A stretch of DNA of 64,000 nucleotides from Saccharothrix syringae (GCF_009498035.1 NZ_CP034550.1:6820001-6884000), one strand, 5' to 3'. Shown: positions 33,245 through 42,261, counted from the first letter of the stretch. The notes: generated from the letters alone by a model not told the origin. Made by a program: numbers and translations.

Positions 33245-33697
33245 GTGACCGACAGCCCCCCGCCCGGCGACCCGACCATCACCGAGTTCGCCGTGGTCCT
33301 CAACGACCTGCACCGCGTGCTCGACCGGCACATGGCGCGGGACTTCCCGCACCCGAAGCCGCCGGACAACCAGCTCGCGCTGCTGCGGCTGGTCGGGGCC
33401 CGGGACGGCATCACGGTCCGCGAGGCGGCGGAGAGCCTGCTGATGCAGCCCACCAACGTCAGCATGCTGGTCTCCCAGCTCGTCGCCTCCGGGGCGCTGA
33501 CCCGCGTCCAGGACAGCGGGGACCGGCGGGTCGCGCACCTGCACGTCACCCCCGAGGCGCGCCGCCGGATCGACCAGTCCAACGCCGCGATGGGCAACGT
33601 CCTCGCCGAGGGGCTGCGCCGCATGGACCCGGACCAGGCCGCCGACGTCCTGCGGGCCGTCCCGGCGCTGGCCGCGCTGCTGGGCGCCCTGTCCTGA
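33245..33697 (+). CDS. MarR-family regulator
   Basis: A 150-residue winged-helix protein from a GTG start. The DNA-recognition helix is in TVREAAESLLMQPTNVSMLVSQLV and the wing in RVQDSGDRRVAHLHVTPEA, whose D-x-R-R-V motif is the MarR signature. It is followed 48 bp later by an MFS drug transporter on the same strand, the usual arrangement in which MarR represses an efflux gene until a ligand binds. Palindromes just upstream support autoregulation. Confidence 0.9.
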   Translation: MTDSPPPGDPTITEFAVVLNDLHRVLDRHMARDFPHPKPPDNQLALLRLVGARDGITVREAAESLLMQPTNVSMLVSQLVASGALTRVQDSGDRRVAHLHVTPEARRRIDQSNAAMGNVLAEGLRRMDPDQAADVLRAVPALAALLGALS

Positions 33698-33745
33698 CGC
33701 GCCCGCGTCGGTCACGACCGTGAACACCGTTCGAGAGGAACACCC

Positions 33746-35347
33746 GTGCACGACACCCCCGTCCTGACCGGCACACCCCCGGAGGCGGGTCCGGCGCCCG
33801 GTCGGCGAAGCCCGCGCACCAACCCGTGGTGGACCCTCGTGGCCGTCGCGTTCGGCCTGTTCATGGTCGGTCTCGACGGCAGCGTCGTGGCGATCGCCAA
33901 CCCCTACATCGGGCAGGACCTCGACGCCTCGCTCCCCCAGCTCCAGTGGGTGACGAACTCCTACCTGCTGGCGCTGGCCGCCGCCCTGATCCTGGGCGGC
34001 AAGCTCGGCGACCGGTTCGGCAGGCGCACCTTCTTCCTGGTCGGCCTGGTGCTCTTCACGCTGTCCTCGGTGGCCATCGCCCTGGTCGGCTCCACCGCCG
34101 GCGTCATCGCTTTCCGGGCGGTGCAGGGACTCTCCGGCGCGCTGATGATGCCGAACACGCTCGGCCTGCTGCGCGCGGTCTTCCCGCCCCGGAAGTTCGG
34201 CGCCGCGGTGGGCATCTGGGCCGCCGTCTCCTCGGTCTCCACCGCCGCCGGCCCGATCGTCGGCGGCCTGCTGGTCGAGCACGTGGGCTGGGAGTCGGTC
34301 TTCCTGATCAACGCGCCCGTCGGCGCGATCGGCCTCGTCGTCGGCCTGCTCGTGCTCCCGCGGAGCAAGGACGGCACCGGGCACCACCGGTTCGACGTAC
34401 CCGGCCTGGTGCTGCTCGCCCTGGGCATGATCGCGGTCGTCTACCCGGTCGTGCAGAGCGGGAGCTGGGGCTGGGGGTCGCCCCGGACGATCGGCCTGCT
34501 GGTCCTCGGGCTGGCGCTGCTGGCCGTCTTCGCCGTCGTGGAGTCCCGGACGGCGCACCCGCTGCTGCCGATGCGCCTGTTCCGCAACCCCTCGCTGAGC
34601 GTGGCCACCGCGGTCACCGTGGTGAACTTCTTCGTGCTGCTGGGCTCGATCTTCTTCCTCATGCTGTACCTGCAGAACGTCCGCGGGTACGGGCCGGTCG
34701 AGGCCGGGGTGCTCACCCTGCCGCTCAGCCTGGCGTCGATGGTCGCCAGCCCGCTGGGCGCGGCGCTCACCGACCGGTTCGGCCCGCGCTTCTCCCTCAC
34801 CCTGGGCATGCTGCTCCAGGCCGGTGCCTCGTTCGGCCTGCTCGGCCTCGGCGTCGACTCCGGCTACGCCGCGATGTGGCCCTGCTTCGTCGCCCTGGGC
34901 CTCGGCGTGGGCATGGTCATGGCCGCGTCGTCGGAGGCCATCGTCGGCAACGCCCCGGTGCGCGACGGCGGCGTCGCCGGCGGCCTGCAGGCGACCGCGC
35001 TCCAGGTCGGCGGCGCGCTGGGCACCGCCGTGCTGGTGTCGGTGCTGGGCAGCCGGGTCGGGTCGACGCTGCACGACGCCCTGCTGGGCGCCGGGGTGCC
35101 CGCCCCGCTCGCCGACGGGCTGAGCGGGGCCCGGGACGCGGTCGCGCAGGGCGTGACCCCCGTGGTGCCGGGCGTCGCCCCGGAGGTGCAGGCGGCGGTC
35201 CACCAGGGCGCGGCCCAGGCGTTCGTGTCCGGCGCGCACACGGCCGTGCTGGTCACCGGTGGCCTGTGCCTGCTCGGGGCCGCCCTGTCGGCGGCGGTCG
35301 TGCGCCGGGGCCGCGGCACCGGCGGCGGCGCGCCCGCGGCGCACTGA
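33746..35347 (+). CDS. MFS drug:proton antiporter, DHA2 (EmrB/QacA) family
   Basis: A 533-residue membrane protein consistent with 14 helices. Diagnostic motifs are LDGSVVAIANPYI in helix 1 (DHA2 form), GGKLGDRFGRR in loop 2-3, and RAVQGLSGALMMP (antiporter motif C precursor). A GTG start follows GAGAGGAA. The C-terminal 60 residues form a long extracytoplasmic segment and final helix. It should export an amphipathic drug or metabolite and is probably controlled by the MarR protein encoded directly upstream. Confidence 0.9.
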   Translation: MHDTPVLTGTPPEAGPAPGRRSPRTNPWWTLVAVAFGLFMVGLDGSVVAIANPYIGQDLDASLPQLQWVTNSYLLALAAALILGGKLGDRFGRRTFFLVGLVLFTLSSVAIALVGSTAGVIAFRAVQGLSGALMMPNTLGLLRAVFPPRKFGAAVGIWAAVSSVSTAAGPIVGGLLVEHVGWESVFLINAPVGAIGLVVGLLVLPRSKDGTGHHRFDVPGLVLLALGMIAVVYPVVQSGSWGWGSPRTIGLLVLGLALLAVFAVVESRTAHPLLPMRLFRNPSLSVATAVTVVNFFVLLGSIFFLMLYLQNVRGYGPVEAGVLTLPLSLASMVASPLGAALTDRFGPRFSLTLGMLLQAGASFGLLGLGVDSGYAAMWPCFVALGLGVGMVMAASSEAIVGNAPVRDGGVAGGLQATALQVGGALGTAVLVSVLGSRVGSTLHDALLGAGVPAPLADGLSGARDAVAQGVTPVVPGVAPEVQAAVHQGAAQAFVSGAHTAVLVTGGLCLLGAALSAAVVRRGRGTGGGAPAAH

Positions 35348-35359
35348 CCCACCGCGGAC

Positions 35360-35399
35360 GGCCGGGCCCGTCGCCCTGGAGCGGGCGGCGGGCCCGGCC
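35360..35399 (+). terminator. 17-bp stem hairpin after the DHA2 transporter gene
   Basis: Bases 35360-35376 pair with 35383-35399 (one G-T wobble) around a 6-base loop, 13 bp after the stop codon. Confidence 0.6.
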
Positions 35400-35452
35400 C
35401 CGTGCCCGAGTCAAGATCGGTCGCCGCCGCCCCCTCGCGTAGGCTGCCGGGC

Positions 35453-36469
35453 GTGGCTGTCGATGGGCGCGCGGGCGGTGAGGTGCGGGTTTCCCGGATC
35501 GCGGACCTCGCCGGGGTGTCCGCCTCGACCGTGTCGAAGGTGATCCACGGGCGGCCCGGCGTCTCCGACGGCACGCGCCGGCGGATCGAGGAGCTGATCC
35601 GCGAGCACGGCTTCCAGAAGAACGAGAAGTCCGAGGCGGTCCCGATCGTCGAGGTCGTCTTCCAGTCCCTGGACAGCCTGTGGGCCCTGGAGATCATCCG
35701 CGGCGTCGAGGAGGCGGTCCGCCCGCACGGCCTCGCCGTCACGCTCACCGAGATGCAGGGCGGCCACACCCCGGAGAGCGCGTGGGCGCGGCAGATGCTG
35801 GCCCGCCGCCCGGTCGGCGTCATCGCGGTGTCCGCCGAGTTCAGCGAGGCCCAGCTGGCCCAGCTCGGCAGCCGGGCCATCCCGCTGGTCGCGCTGGACC
35901 CCACCGGTGAGCCGACCCACGCGATCCCGTCGGTGGGCGCGACGAACTGGAACGGCGGCCTGGTCGCCACCCGGCACCTGGTCGGGCTCGGGCACCGCCG
36001 CATCGCCATGGTCAACGGCCCGTCGGAGTTCCTGTGCTGCCGGGCCCGCCTCGACGGCCACCGCGCCGCCCTCGACGCGGCCGGCGTGCCGCAGGACCGC
36101 AAGCTCGTGCGGACCGCGCCGCTCTACCACGACGGCGGTCGCGACGCCGCGCGCGAGCTGCTGCGCCTGCCCGACCGCCCCACCGCCGTGTTCGCCGCCA
36201 ACGACCTCCAGGCCCTCGGCGTGTACGACGCCGCCCGCGAGGCGGGGCTGCGCGTGCCGCACGACCTGAGCGTGGTCGGCTTCGACGACCTGGCGTTCAC
36301 CCAGTGGGCCGATCCCCCGCTGACCACCGTGCGGCAGCCGCTGCGGCGGATGGGCGCGGAGGCCGCCGGGATGCTGCTGACCCTGGCGGCGGGCGGTGAG
36401 CCGGACAACGACCGCGTCGAGCTGCCGACGAAGCTCGTCGTCCGGGGCAGCACCGCGCCGCCGCCGTGA
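35453..36469 (+). CDS. LacI-family transcriptional regulator
   Basis: About 338 residues from the GTG at 35453; a later GTG at 35483 is possible. The DNA-binding domain reads VSRIADLAGVSASTVSKVIHG, and the sugar-sensor domain ends FTQWADPPLTTVRQPLRRMG as in LacI/GalR proteins. It is convergent with the GH9 cellulase gene and may control that gene or the upstream GH operon. Its sequence is not obviously CebR, so the CebR-type box in front of the GH9 gene may be served by a remote CebR. Its last codons lie within a 56-bp tandem duplication. Confidence 0.85.
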   Translation: MAVDGRAGGEVRVSRIADLAGVSASTVSKVIHGRPGVSDGTRRRIEELIREHGFQKNEKSEAVPIVEVVFQSLDSLWALEIIRGVEEAVRPHGLAVTLTEMQGGHTPESAWARQMLARRPVGVIAVSAEFSEAQLAQLGSRAIPLVALDPTGEPTHAIPSVGATNWNGGLVATRHLVGLGHRRIAMVNGPSEFLCCRARLDGHRAALDAAGVPQDRKLVRTAPLYHDGGRDAARELLRLPDRPTAVFAANDLQALGVYDAAREAGLRVPHDLSVVGFDDLAFTQWADPPLTTVRQPLRRMGAEAAGMLLTLAAGGEPDNDRVELPTKLVVRGSTAPPP

Positions 36470-36557
36470 CCGGGGATCAGCCCGCACAGGCGTAGTCCAC
36501 CGGCAGCACCGCACCGCCGCCGTGACCGGGGATCAGCCCGCGCACGTGTAGTCCGCC
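36446..36557. repeat. 56-bp tandem duplication across two convergent gene ends
   Basis: Copy one (36446-36501) and copy two (36502-36557) match at 51 of 56 positions. The LacI stop codon lies in copy one and the GH9 stop codon in copy two. Each copy contains both a LacI-type 3' end (GSTAPPP) and, on the other strand, a CBM2-type C-terminus (DYxCAG). The ancestral gene ends must have overlapped inside a single unit that was then duplicated. Confidence 0.85.
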
Positions 36558-38923
36558 GGCAGCGCCGTGCTGCCGTTGGGGCGCGCCGCCTGGAAGCCGA
36601 ACTCGGCCGTCGCCCCCGGTGCCAGCGGGCGGGTGGCCCGCGCGGTCGCGGTCTGGCCGCTGACCGTCACCGCCGCGTTCCACGAACCGGTGATCGAGTG
36701 CCCGGACGGGAGCCCGAACGTCACCGTCCAGGTGATCGCCGACGCCCCGGTGTTGGTGACCCGCACCGGTTGCACGACGTAGCCGGTGCCCCACTGGGTC
36801 TGGGTCGTGGCGACGACCCCGCAGCCGGCCCCGCCCTGGACGGTCACCGAGACCTCCGGCGACGCCGGGGACGTGTTGCCCGCCGCGTCCCGCGCCCGCA
36901 CCTGGTACCGGTAGGTGCCCGCGGCCAGGCCGCTGTCGGTGTACGTCGTGCCCGACGCCGTCGCGACCCGGGTGAACGAACCGCCGGTGGCGCGCAGGAC
37001 GTCGTAGCCGGTCACGCCCACGTCGTCGGTCGACGCACCCCAGGACAGCGACACCGAACCGCCCGCGGCCGACGCGGACAGGCCCGACGGCGTGCTGGGC
37101 GCGGTCGTGTCGACGGGCGTGCCCGCCCCGGCCTTCTCCGCGGCCCACGCCGACAGCCACGCCAGCGCGGCGTTCCAGTTCAGCGCCACCTCGTTGACCG
37201 ACCAGGCGTTGATGTCGTCCAGGTAGCACTTCTGGGGCTTGCAGCCCGCCAGCTGCTGCTGGGCGACCGGGTCCTGGAGGTCGGTGTTCGGGCCGCCCGC
37301 GAGGAGGCCGGCCGGCGGGTTCGGCAGCGACGCGTCGAGCTGGTTGGCCCAGAACCGGTGGTGGGAGTTGCGGGTGGCGCGCTCGCCGTAGCCGGTCACG
37401 TAGGAGTGGTTGAACGGGTTGCGGCCGAACAGGTAGTCCAGCGCCTGGTACACGCCCGCCCGGTACTTGGCCTGGCCGGTGAAGTCGTGTGCCAGGGCCA
37501 GCACGTTGGCCCCGTTGGCGACCACGCCGTTGGAACCCCAGTAGTAGCCGCTCGCCGGGGCCGGGTATGCCTGCGCCGCCGCCAGGTCGAGCAGCCGGTC
37601 GCCGTAGGCGGCGAACGCGGCGCGGGTGGCCGCCACGTCCGCGGCCGGCAGCCCGTTGGGCACCAGCGCCAGCGTCGCGTCGCCCAGGCCCGCGGTCCAC
37701 CACCAGTCGAAGCCGCCCTGCTCGAACCCCCGGCCGCGGAACAGCGGCGACCCGGTCACGTCGGCGCGGTAGGTGCTCGACCCCGTCGTGGTGAACAGCT
37801 CCGCCGCGGCCCAGTAGAACTCGTCGGTCACGTTGTTGTCGACGTACGTGCCGCCGCCGTTGCCGTCGTCGGGGTCGGCGTAGCGCGTCGGGTTGGCCTT
37901 GGCCGCGGCGTAGGCGCGCTGCGCGGCGGACAGGGCGCGGGACGCGAAGTCCGCGTCGATGCCCTTCCACACCCGGGCGGCCTGCGCGGCCGCGGCCGCC
38001 AGGTTCAGCGTCGAGGCGGTCGTGACGGCCGACAGCAGGCGCGGCTGCGGGTCCTGGTCGGGGCGCATCGGCAGGCCGGTCCAGTTCTCGTCGCTGACCT
38101 TGTGCCGCACCATGCCCGCGTCCGCCCGGCCCTCGGGGACCTGCATCCTCATCAGGAACTCGACGCCCCACCGCGCCTCGTCGAGGACGTCCGGCACGCC
38201 GTTGCCGCGCTCCGGGATCGCCAGCTTCCCGTCGCCCAGGGCCGCCCGGTCCGCGCCGCTCACGTACAGGGTGCGCTCGTACTCGTTGACCAGCTGCCAC
38301 GCGGCGATGCCCGTGTCCACGCCGTACTTGCCGTGGTCGCCCGCGTCGTACCAGCCGCCCGAGACGTCCGAGGTGTAGCCGCAGGACACCCGGCACGCCA
38401 CCCCCTTGTCCCCCCGGTTGGGTGACACGTTGAGGTGACCGGCGGGCCGCGCGTACCGGTCGCCGACGTACTGCGCCTGGATCGGCGTGCCGCTGCGCTG
38501 GTGGTAGAAGAACGCCAGGCTGTCGTACCTCAGGCGCTTGAGCGGGTCGGCGGAGATGTCGAACGGGTTGCTGTCCGCCCCGGCCACCGACAGCACGTAG
38601 CCCGTGCCCGGGGTGTCGAACGACGAGAAGTCCGCGACGTGCGCGCTGTCGCCGGACGACGGGTCCAGGCCACGCACGCTCGTCCGCCCCGAGGCCACGG
38701 TCGCGCCCGAGGCGTTGCGCAGGGTCCACGCCAGGGGCGAGCCCGAGCCGCTGACCACGGTGGCCTGCTTCGGCAACCCCGGCACGTAGGCCACCTGGTT
38801 GACCTTCACCGCCGGCCCGGGGTCGGGAGCCGCCAGGGCGGTGGACGGCGTCAGGGCGGCGGCGACCAGCGCCAGGGCCGCCGTGACCGCCGCCCACCGC
38901 GGGCGCTGCTGATGAGTGCGCAC
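36533..38923 (-). CDS. Secreted GH9 endoglucanase with N-terminal Ig-like domain, FN3 and CBM2
   Basis: A 796-residue precursor. The GTG start at 38923 lies seven bases after a perfect AGGAGG. Signal peptide ends at STALAA. A CelD_N immunoglobulin-like domain (about 35-125) precedes the GH9 (alpha/alpha)6 domain, with GGWYDAGDHGKYG (catalytic base Asp pair), HHRFWANQ, and DINAWSVNEVALNWNAALAW carrying the acid Glu. An FN3 domain (APSTPSGLSASAAGGSVSLSW) and a CBM2 (CGVVATTQTQWGTGYVVQPV) complete it. It hydrolyses beta-1,4-glucan outside the cell. A CebR-type operator lies in its 5' leader. Confidence 0.95.
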   Translation of the reverse strand: MRTHQQRPRWAAVTAALALVAAALTPSTALAAPDPGPAVKVNQVAYVPGLPKQATVVSGSGSPLAWTLRNASGATVASGRTSVRGLDPSSGDSAHVADFSSFDTPGTGYVLSVAGADSNPFDISADPLKRLRYDSLAFFYHQRSGTPIQAQYVGDRYARPAGHLNVSPNRGDKGVACRVSCGYTSDVSGGWYDAGDHGKYGVDTGIAAWQLVNEYERTLYVSGADRAALGDGKLAIPERGNGVPDVLDEARWGVEFLMRMQVPEGRADAGMVRHKVSDENWTGLPMRPDQDPQPRLLSAVTTASTLNLAAAAAQAARVWKGIDADFASRALSAAQRAYAAAKANPTRYADPDDGNGGGTYVDNNVTDEFYWAAAELFTTTGSSTYRADVTGSPLFRGRGFEQGGFDWWWTAGLGDATLALVPNGLPAADVAATRAAFAAYGDRLLDLAAAQAYPAPASGYYWGSNGVVANGANVLALAHDFTGQAKYRAGVYQALDYLFGRNPFNHSYVTGYGERATRNSHHRFWANQLDASLPNPPAGLLAGGPNTDLQDPVAQQQLAGCKPQKCYLDDINAWSVNEVALNWNAALAWLSAWAAEKAGAGTPVDTTAPSTPSGLSASAAGGSVSLSWGASTDDVGVTGYDVLRATGGSFTRVATASGTTYTDSGLAAGTYRYQVRARDAAGNTSPASPEVSVTVQGGAGCGVVATTQTQWGTGYVVQPVRVTNTGASAITWTVTFGLPSGHSITGSWNAAVTVSGQTATARATRPLAPGATAEFGFQAARPNGSTALPADYTCAG

Positions 38924-38994
38924 GGGCAGATCCTCCTTTGGATCCCGCCACCCTGGACGACATCTTCTCGATCCAGAACGACAGTGTTGCGGAC

Positions 38995-39008
38995 CGGGAG
39001 CGCTCCCA
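38995..39008. promoter_or_regulatory. CebR-type operator
   Basis: CGGGAGCGCTCCCA contains the 12-bp palindrome GGGAGCGCTCCC and matches the Streptomyces CebR box TGGGAGCGCTCCCA at 13 of 14 positions. CebR is a LacI-family repressor released by cello-oligosaccharides. The site lies 72 bp upstream of the GH9 start and just downstream of the likely transcription start, so bound repressor would block elongation. Confidence 0.8.
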
Positions 39009-39029
39009 GAAGAGCACTTGCAGCTCCAC

Positions 39030-39059
39030 ATACTGTCCTAGTAGGGATGATGTGGTCAA
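39030..39059 (-). promoter_or_regulatory. Probable GH9 promoter overlapping the MFS stop codon
   Basis: On the minus strand TTGACC (39054-39059) and CAGTAT (39030-39035) are 18 bases apart. The -35 hexamer overlaps the stop codon of the upstream transporter gene. The CebR box begins about 22 bp downstream of the -10. Confidence 0.5.
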
Positions 39060-40627
39060 CGTTCGTTACTGATCGAGAAATTTTCGTAGGTCTGTCGACG
39101 CTTCTCGGCTTTGCCGACCCTGGCGCGGTCCAGCCAGAGCAGGGCGGCGAGTGCTCCGAGGAGGGCGATGGCGGCGCAGAGGAGGGTGCCCGCGTTCATG
39201 GCCCGGGTGAAGGCCGCGTTGGCGGCGTCGACGAGTTGCCCCGCGGAATCGGGCGGGAGGGCGGCGGCCGCGGCGTGGGCGGCGGTCAGGTCGTCGGCCG
39301 CGCCCGCGGGTGCCGCGGGCAGCGAGCCGAGCAGTTCGGCGCGGTAGGCGGCGGAGACGACCGTGCCGACGACCGCGATGCCGAGCACGCCGCCCAGCTC
39401 GCGGGCGACGCTGCTCACGGCGGAGGCCGTCGGCGCCTTCTCGCGGGGCACCGCCGCCATGCCCGCGGTGCCGGCCGGAGCCGTGACCAGGCCCATGCCG
39501 GCGCCGATGACGGCCATGACGAGGGCGAGCGGGAGGAAGGCCGTCGTGGTGGTCGCGAAGGACAGGCACAGCAGACCGGAGGCCATGGTGGCCAGTCCCC
39601 CGGCGATCGTGCGCCGGGCGCCCAAGCGGGCGACGACGCGATCGCTCGCACCGGCGGCCAGGGCCACCGCCACGGCGAACGGCAGGGCCCCCGAGCCGGC
39701 CTTGAGCGGGCTGAAGCCGCGCACCAGTTGCAGGTACTGGGTGTAGACGAACAGCAGGCCGAACAGCGCGAAGAAGGTGACCGCGAGCAGGGCGCCGGCG
39801 GCGGTGAAGGCGCGACGGGTGAACATGCGCAGGTCGACCATGGGCCATGCGGTGCGCAGCTCCCACCACGCGAACGCGACCAGGAGCACGACCGCGGCGC
39901 CGGCCTCGGCCAGTGACCACCCGGTCAGCCACCCGCGTTCGGGACCCCGCACGATCACGTCGACGAGCGCGGCGAGACCCGCCGCGCAGAGCAGCGGGCC
40001 GGGCGCGTCGAAGCGGCCGGCGGGCCGTCCGGGCAGGGCGGGGACCAGCGCCAGGGCGGCGACCAGCACGGCGGCGACCAGCGGGACGTTGACGAGGAAG
40101 ACGCTGCCCCAGGCGAGGTGTTCGAGCAGCAGGCCACCGGTGACCGGGCCCAGGACGATGCCGATGCCCGCGGACGCGGACCACAGGGCGATGGCCCGGG
40201 CCCGCTCGCGGGGGCCGAACAGCGCGACGATGACCGACAGGGTCGCGGGCATCACGAACGCCGCGCCCACGCCCATCACCGCGCGCCAGGCGATGAGCTG
40301 GCCGGCGGAACCGGCCGCGGCGGCGGCCGCCGAGCCGACGGCCAGCACGACGAGGCCGCCGACCAGGGCCCGGCGCAGGCCGAAGCGGGCGCCCAGGCCG
40401 CCCGCGGGGATCAGCAGCGAGGCGAAGGCGAGCGTGTAGGCGTTGTTGATCCACTGCAGGTCGGCGGTGGAGGCGGTCAAGGCGTCGGCGAGCGCGGGCA
40501 GGGCGGTGTTGAGCACCGTGTTGTCGAGGGTGGTGACCACGAGCGCCGCGCAGAGCACGGCCAGCGCGGGCCAGCGCCCCGGGTGTCCCGCGTCCGGGTC
40601 GGTCAGGTCTTCCGTGCGCACGTCCAC
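39056..40627 (-). CDS. MFS drug:proton antiporter, DHA2 family
   Basis: A 523-residue protein consistent with 14 membrane helices, from a GTG start. Helix 1 has TTLDNTVLNTALPAL, the loop signature is GARFGLRR and motif C is GIVLGPVTGGLLLEH. The C-terminal region from about 425 is a soluble helical segment before the last helix. It is divergent from a TetR gene, and the 87-base gap carries three TAAC-N4-GTAA sites, the standard layout of a repressor-controlled efflux pump. Export substrate is unknown. Confidence 0.9.
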   Translation of the reverse strand: MDVRTEDLTDPDAGHPGRWPALAVLCAALVVTTLDNTVLNTALPALADALTASTADLQWINNAYTLAFASLLIPAGGLGARFGLRRALVGGLVVLAVGSAAAAAAGSAGQLIAWRAVMGVGAAFVMPATLSVIVALFGPRERARAIALWSASAGIGIVLGPVTGGLLLEHLAWGSVFLVNVPLVAAVLVAALALVPALPGRPAGRFDAPGPLLCAAGLAALVDVIVRGPERGWLTGWSLAEAGAAVVLLVAFAWWELRTAWPMVDLRMFTRRAFTAAGALLAVTFFALFGLLFVYTQYLQLVRGFSPLKAGSGALPFAVAVALAAGASDRVVARLGARRTIAGGLATMASGLLCLSFATTTTAFLPLALVMAVIGAGMGLVTAPAGTAGMAAVPREKAPTASAVSSVARELGGVLGIAVVGTVVSAAYRAELLGSLPAAPAGAADDLTAAHAAAAALPPDSAGQLVDAANAAFTRAMNAGTLLCAAIALLGALAALLWLDRARVGKAEKRRQTYENFSISNER

Positions 40628-40634
40628 ATCGTCC

Positions 40635-40704
40635 TAACGGTCGTAAGCTTACAGGCGTTAAGTTTGCCCGGCGAGACGCTACGACAGTCGGCTAACACCT
40701 GTAA
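40635..40704. promoter_or_regulatory. Three TAAC-N4-GTAA operator-like sites in the MFS/TetR gap
   Basis: Sites are TAACGGTCGTAA (40635-40646), TAACGCCTGTAA on the minus strand (40649-40660) and TAACACCTGTAA (40693-40704). The last two differ at one position. All fit TAAC-N4-GTAA, a near-palindrome. They cover the region where both divergent promoters must lie, so one TetR protein could control both genes. Confidence 0.7.
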
Positions 40705-40714
40705 AGTCAGGGCC

Positions 40715-41371
40715 GTGACGAAGGCACCCGCGACGGGCGACGGCCCCTCGACGCCGTCCCGCCCGCGCAACCGCAGGGGCGAGGGACCCAGGCTGCGCGA
40801 GGACATCGTCCGGGCCGCGACCGCGCTGATCGTGCGCGCCGGCACCGACCAGGCCCTCACCCTGCGCTCGGTGGCCAGGGAGGTCGGCATCTCGGCGCCG
40901 TCGATCTACGCCCACTTCACCGACCGGGAGGCCATCGTGGAAGCGGTGGTCCTCGAAGCGATCACCCAGCTCCACGAGGCGGTCGGGACGGCCGTCACCG
41001 CCCACGGCGACCCGGTCGAGGGGCTGCTGGCCGGCTGTGCCGCCTACGTCGACTTCGGCACCCGCGAACCCGCCCGCTACCGGGTCCTCTTCGACTGGTC
41101 CCGCCCCAAGCCCGACACCGCCCGCGCCGACGACCCGGGGCTGGACGCCTTCCGCGTCCTCGTCGACAACCTCGAAGCCTGCGTGCGCGCCGGGCGCTCG
41201 ACCAGCACCGACCCGTTCGCCGACGCGGTCGCGCTGTGGACCGCCCTGCACGGCCGCGTCCTGCTCCGCGCGAGCCTGCCGGACTTCCCCTGGCCGGCGG
41301 CCGACACGCTGGAGCGGACGGTCCTCTCCCTCGGGCGCATCACGTCGGCGGCCCAGAGGCAATGCCGGTGA
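40715..41371 (+). CDS. TetR-family regulator
   Basis: A 218-residue regulator from a GTG start. The helix-turn-helix LTLRSVAREVGISAPSIYAHFTDREAI is typical TetR, and the C-terminal domain with GTREPARYRVLFDWSRPKP resembles the WHG (TetR_C_33) class. The gene is divergent from the DHA2 transporter at 39056-40627 and most likely represses it and itself through the TAAC-N4-GTAA sites in the gap. Confidence 0.88.
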   Translation: MTKAPATGDGPSTPSRPRNRRGEGPRLREDIVRAATALIVRAGTDQALTLRSVAREVGISAPSIYAHFTDREAIVEAVVLEAITQLHEAVGTAVTAHGDPVEGLLAGCAAYVDFGTREPARYRVLFDWSRPKPDTARADDPGLDAFRVLVDNLEACVRAGRSTSTDPFADAVALWTALHGRVLLRASLPDFPWPAADTLERTVLSLGRITSAAQRQCR

Positions 41372-41766
41372 CTTGGGGCCGCCCGCAGGTCGGCGGCGAA
41401 CGCCCTGGACTGGACCGGGTGGTCCCCCTCGGGTGGAGCCGCCGCGCCCCGGGGTCGGTGAACCGGCGGTGGACGAAGCCGGCCAGGTGGCAGAGGTGGT
41501 CGCGGTGGCGGAGCTGTTCGACCGCACCGAGACCGAGTACGGGGCGTTGACGTCGTGGTCGACTCCGCTGGCCGCCTCGCCCCGTCCCCATCGCCGAGCG
41601 AACCACCTAGCCGTACGTCGAGAGCTACGGAGAACGCGCCCGCCCGACCACGGTCGTGCTCGTCGACGAGGTCGAGGACGGGTCCGACCGGAGGAGGTCG
41701 GGTGCGGGGCCGACGAGCCGGTGGCACCGGCGTCGTGGAACGGCCCCGACCCGACCTCTCGCGCCT
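41372..41766. other. Gap without intact gene; possible coding fragments
   Basis: No complete gene is supported. A plus-strand stretch near 41470-41580 reads protein-like (GQVAEVVAVAELFDRTETEY) and a second, in another frame near 41610-41690, reads YVESYGERARPTTVVLVDEV. Neither has a start or a recognisable family. They may be pieces of one decayed gene. Confidence 0.25.
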
Positions 41767-42231
41767 TCAGCCCGCCGCCCGCTTCACCAGCGCGCCGATC
41801 CGCTCCTCGTCCGCCGCGGTCAGCGTGGTCAGCGCGAAGGCGGTCGGCCACACGGTGCCCTCGTCGAGCCGGGCCCCGTCGTTGAAGCCGAGCGTCGCGT
41901 ACCTGGCCTTGAACTTGGCCGCGCTCTGGAAGAAGCAGACGACCTTGCCGTCCCTGGCGTAGGCGGGCATCCCGTACCAGAGCTTCGGCGCCAGCTCCGG
42001 CGCGTTGGCCGTGACGATGGCGTGGACCCGCTCGGCCAGGACCCGGTCCGGCTCCGCCATCTCGGCGATCTTCGCGAGCACGTCGGCCTCGCCGTCCGCC
42101 TTGGCGGCGCGCGAGCCGCGGCGCGCGGTCCGCTTGAGGTCCTGCGCGTGCTCCTTCATCGCGGCCCGCTCCTCGTCGGTGAAGCCGTCGAACTTCCCAC
42201 CGACCGGGGTGGTGCTGCGCGTGCTGCCCAT
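41767..42231 (-). CDS. DUF1801-family protein (YdhG/frataxin-like fold)
   Basis: A 154-residue protein read from the ATG at 42231. The N-terminal half is a charged helical segment (GFTDEERAAMKEHAQDLKRT), and the C-terminal part has the DUF1801 signature LAPKLWYGMPAYARDGKVVCFFQ and KARYATLGFNDGA. Bacterial DUF1801 proteins share a frataxin-like fold and some are proposed iron chaperones; here the function is not established. It is divergent from a TetR gene, with repeated GGCACG palindromes between, so it is probably that regulator's target. Confidence 0.8.
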   Translation of the reverse strand: MGSTRSTTPVGGKFDGFTDEERAAMKEHAQDLKRTARRGSRAAKADGEADVLAKIAEMAEPDRVLAERVHAIVTANAPELAPKLWYGMPAYARDGKVVCFFQSAAKFKARYATLGFNDGARLDEGTVWPTAFALTTLTAADEERIGALVKRAAG

Positions 42232-42261
42232 GTCCGGGTCTCCCCACTTCCGACGATCCAG

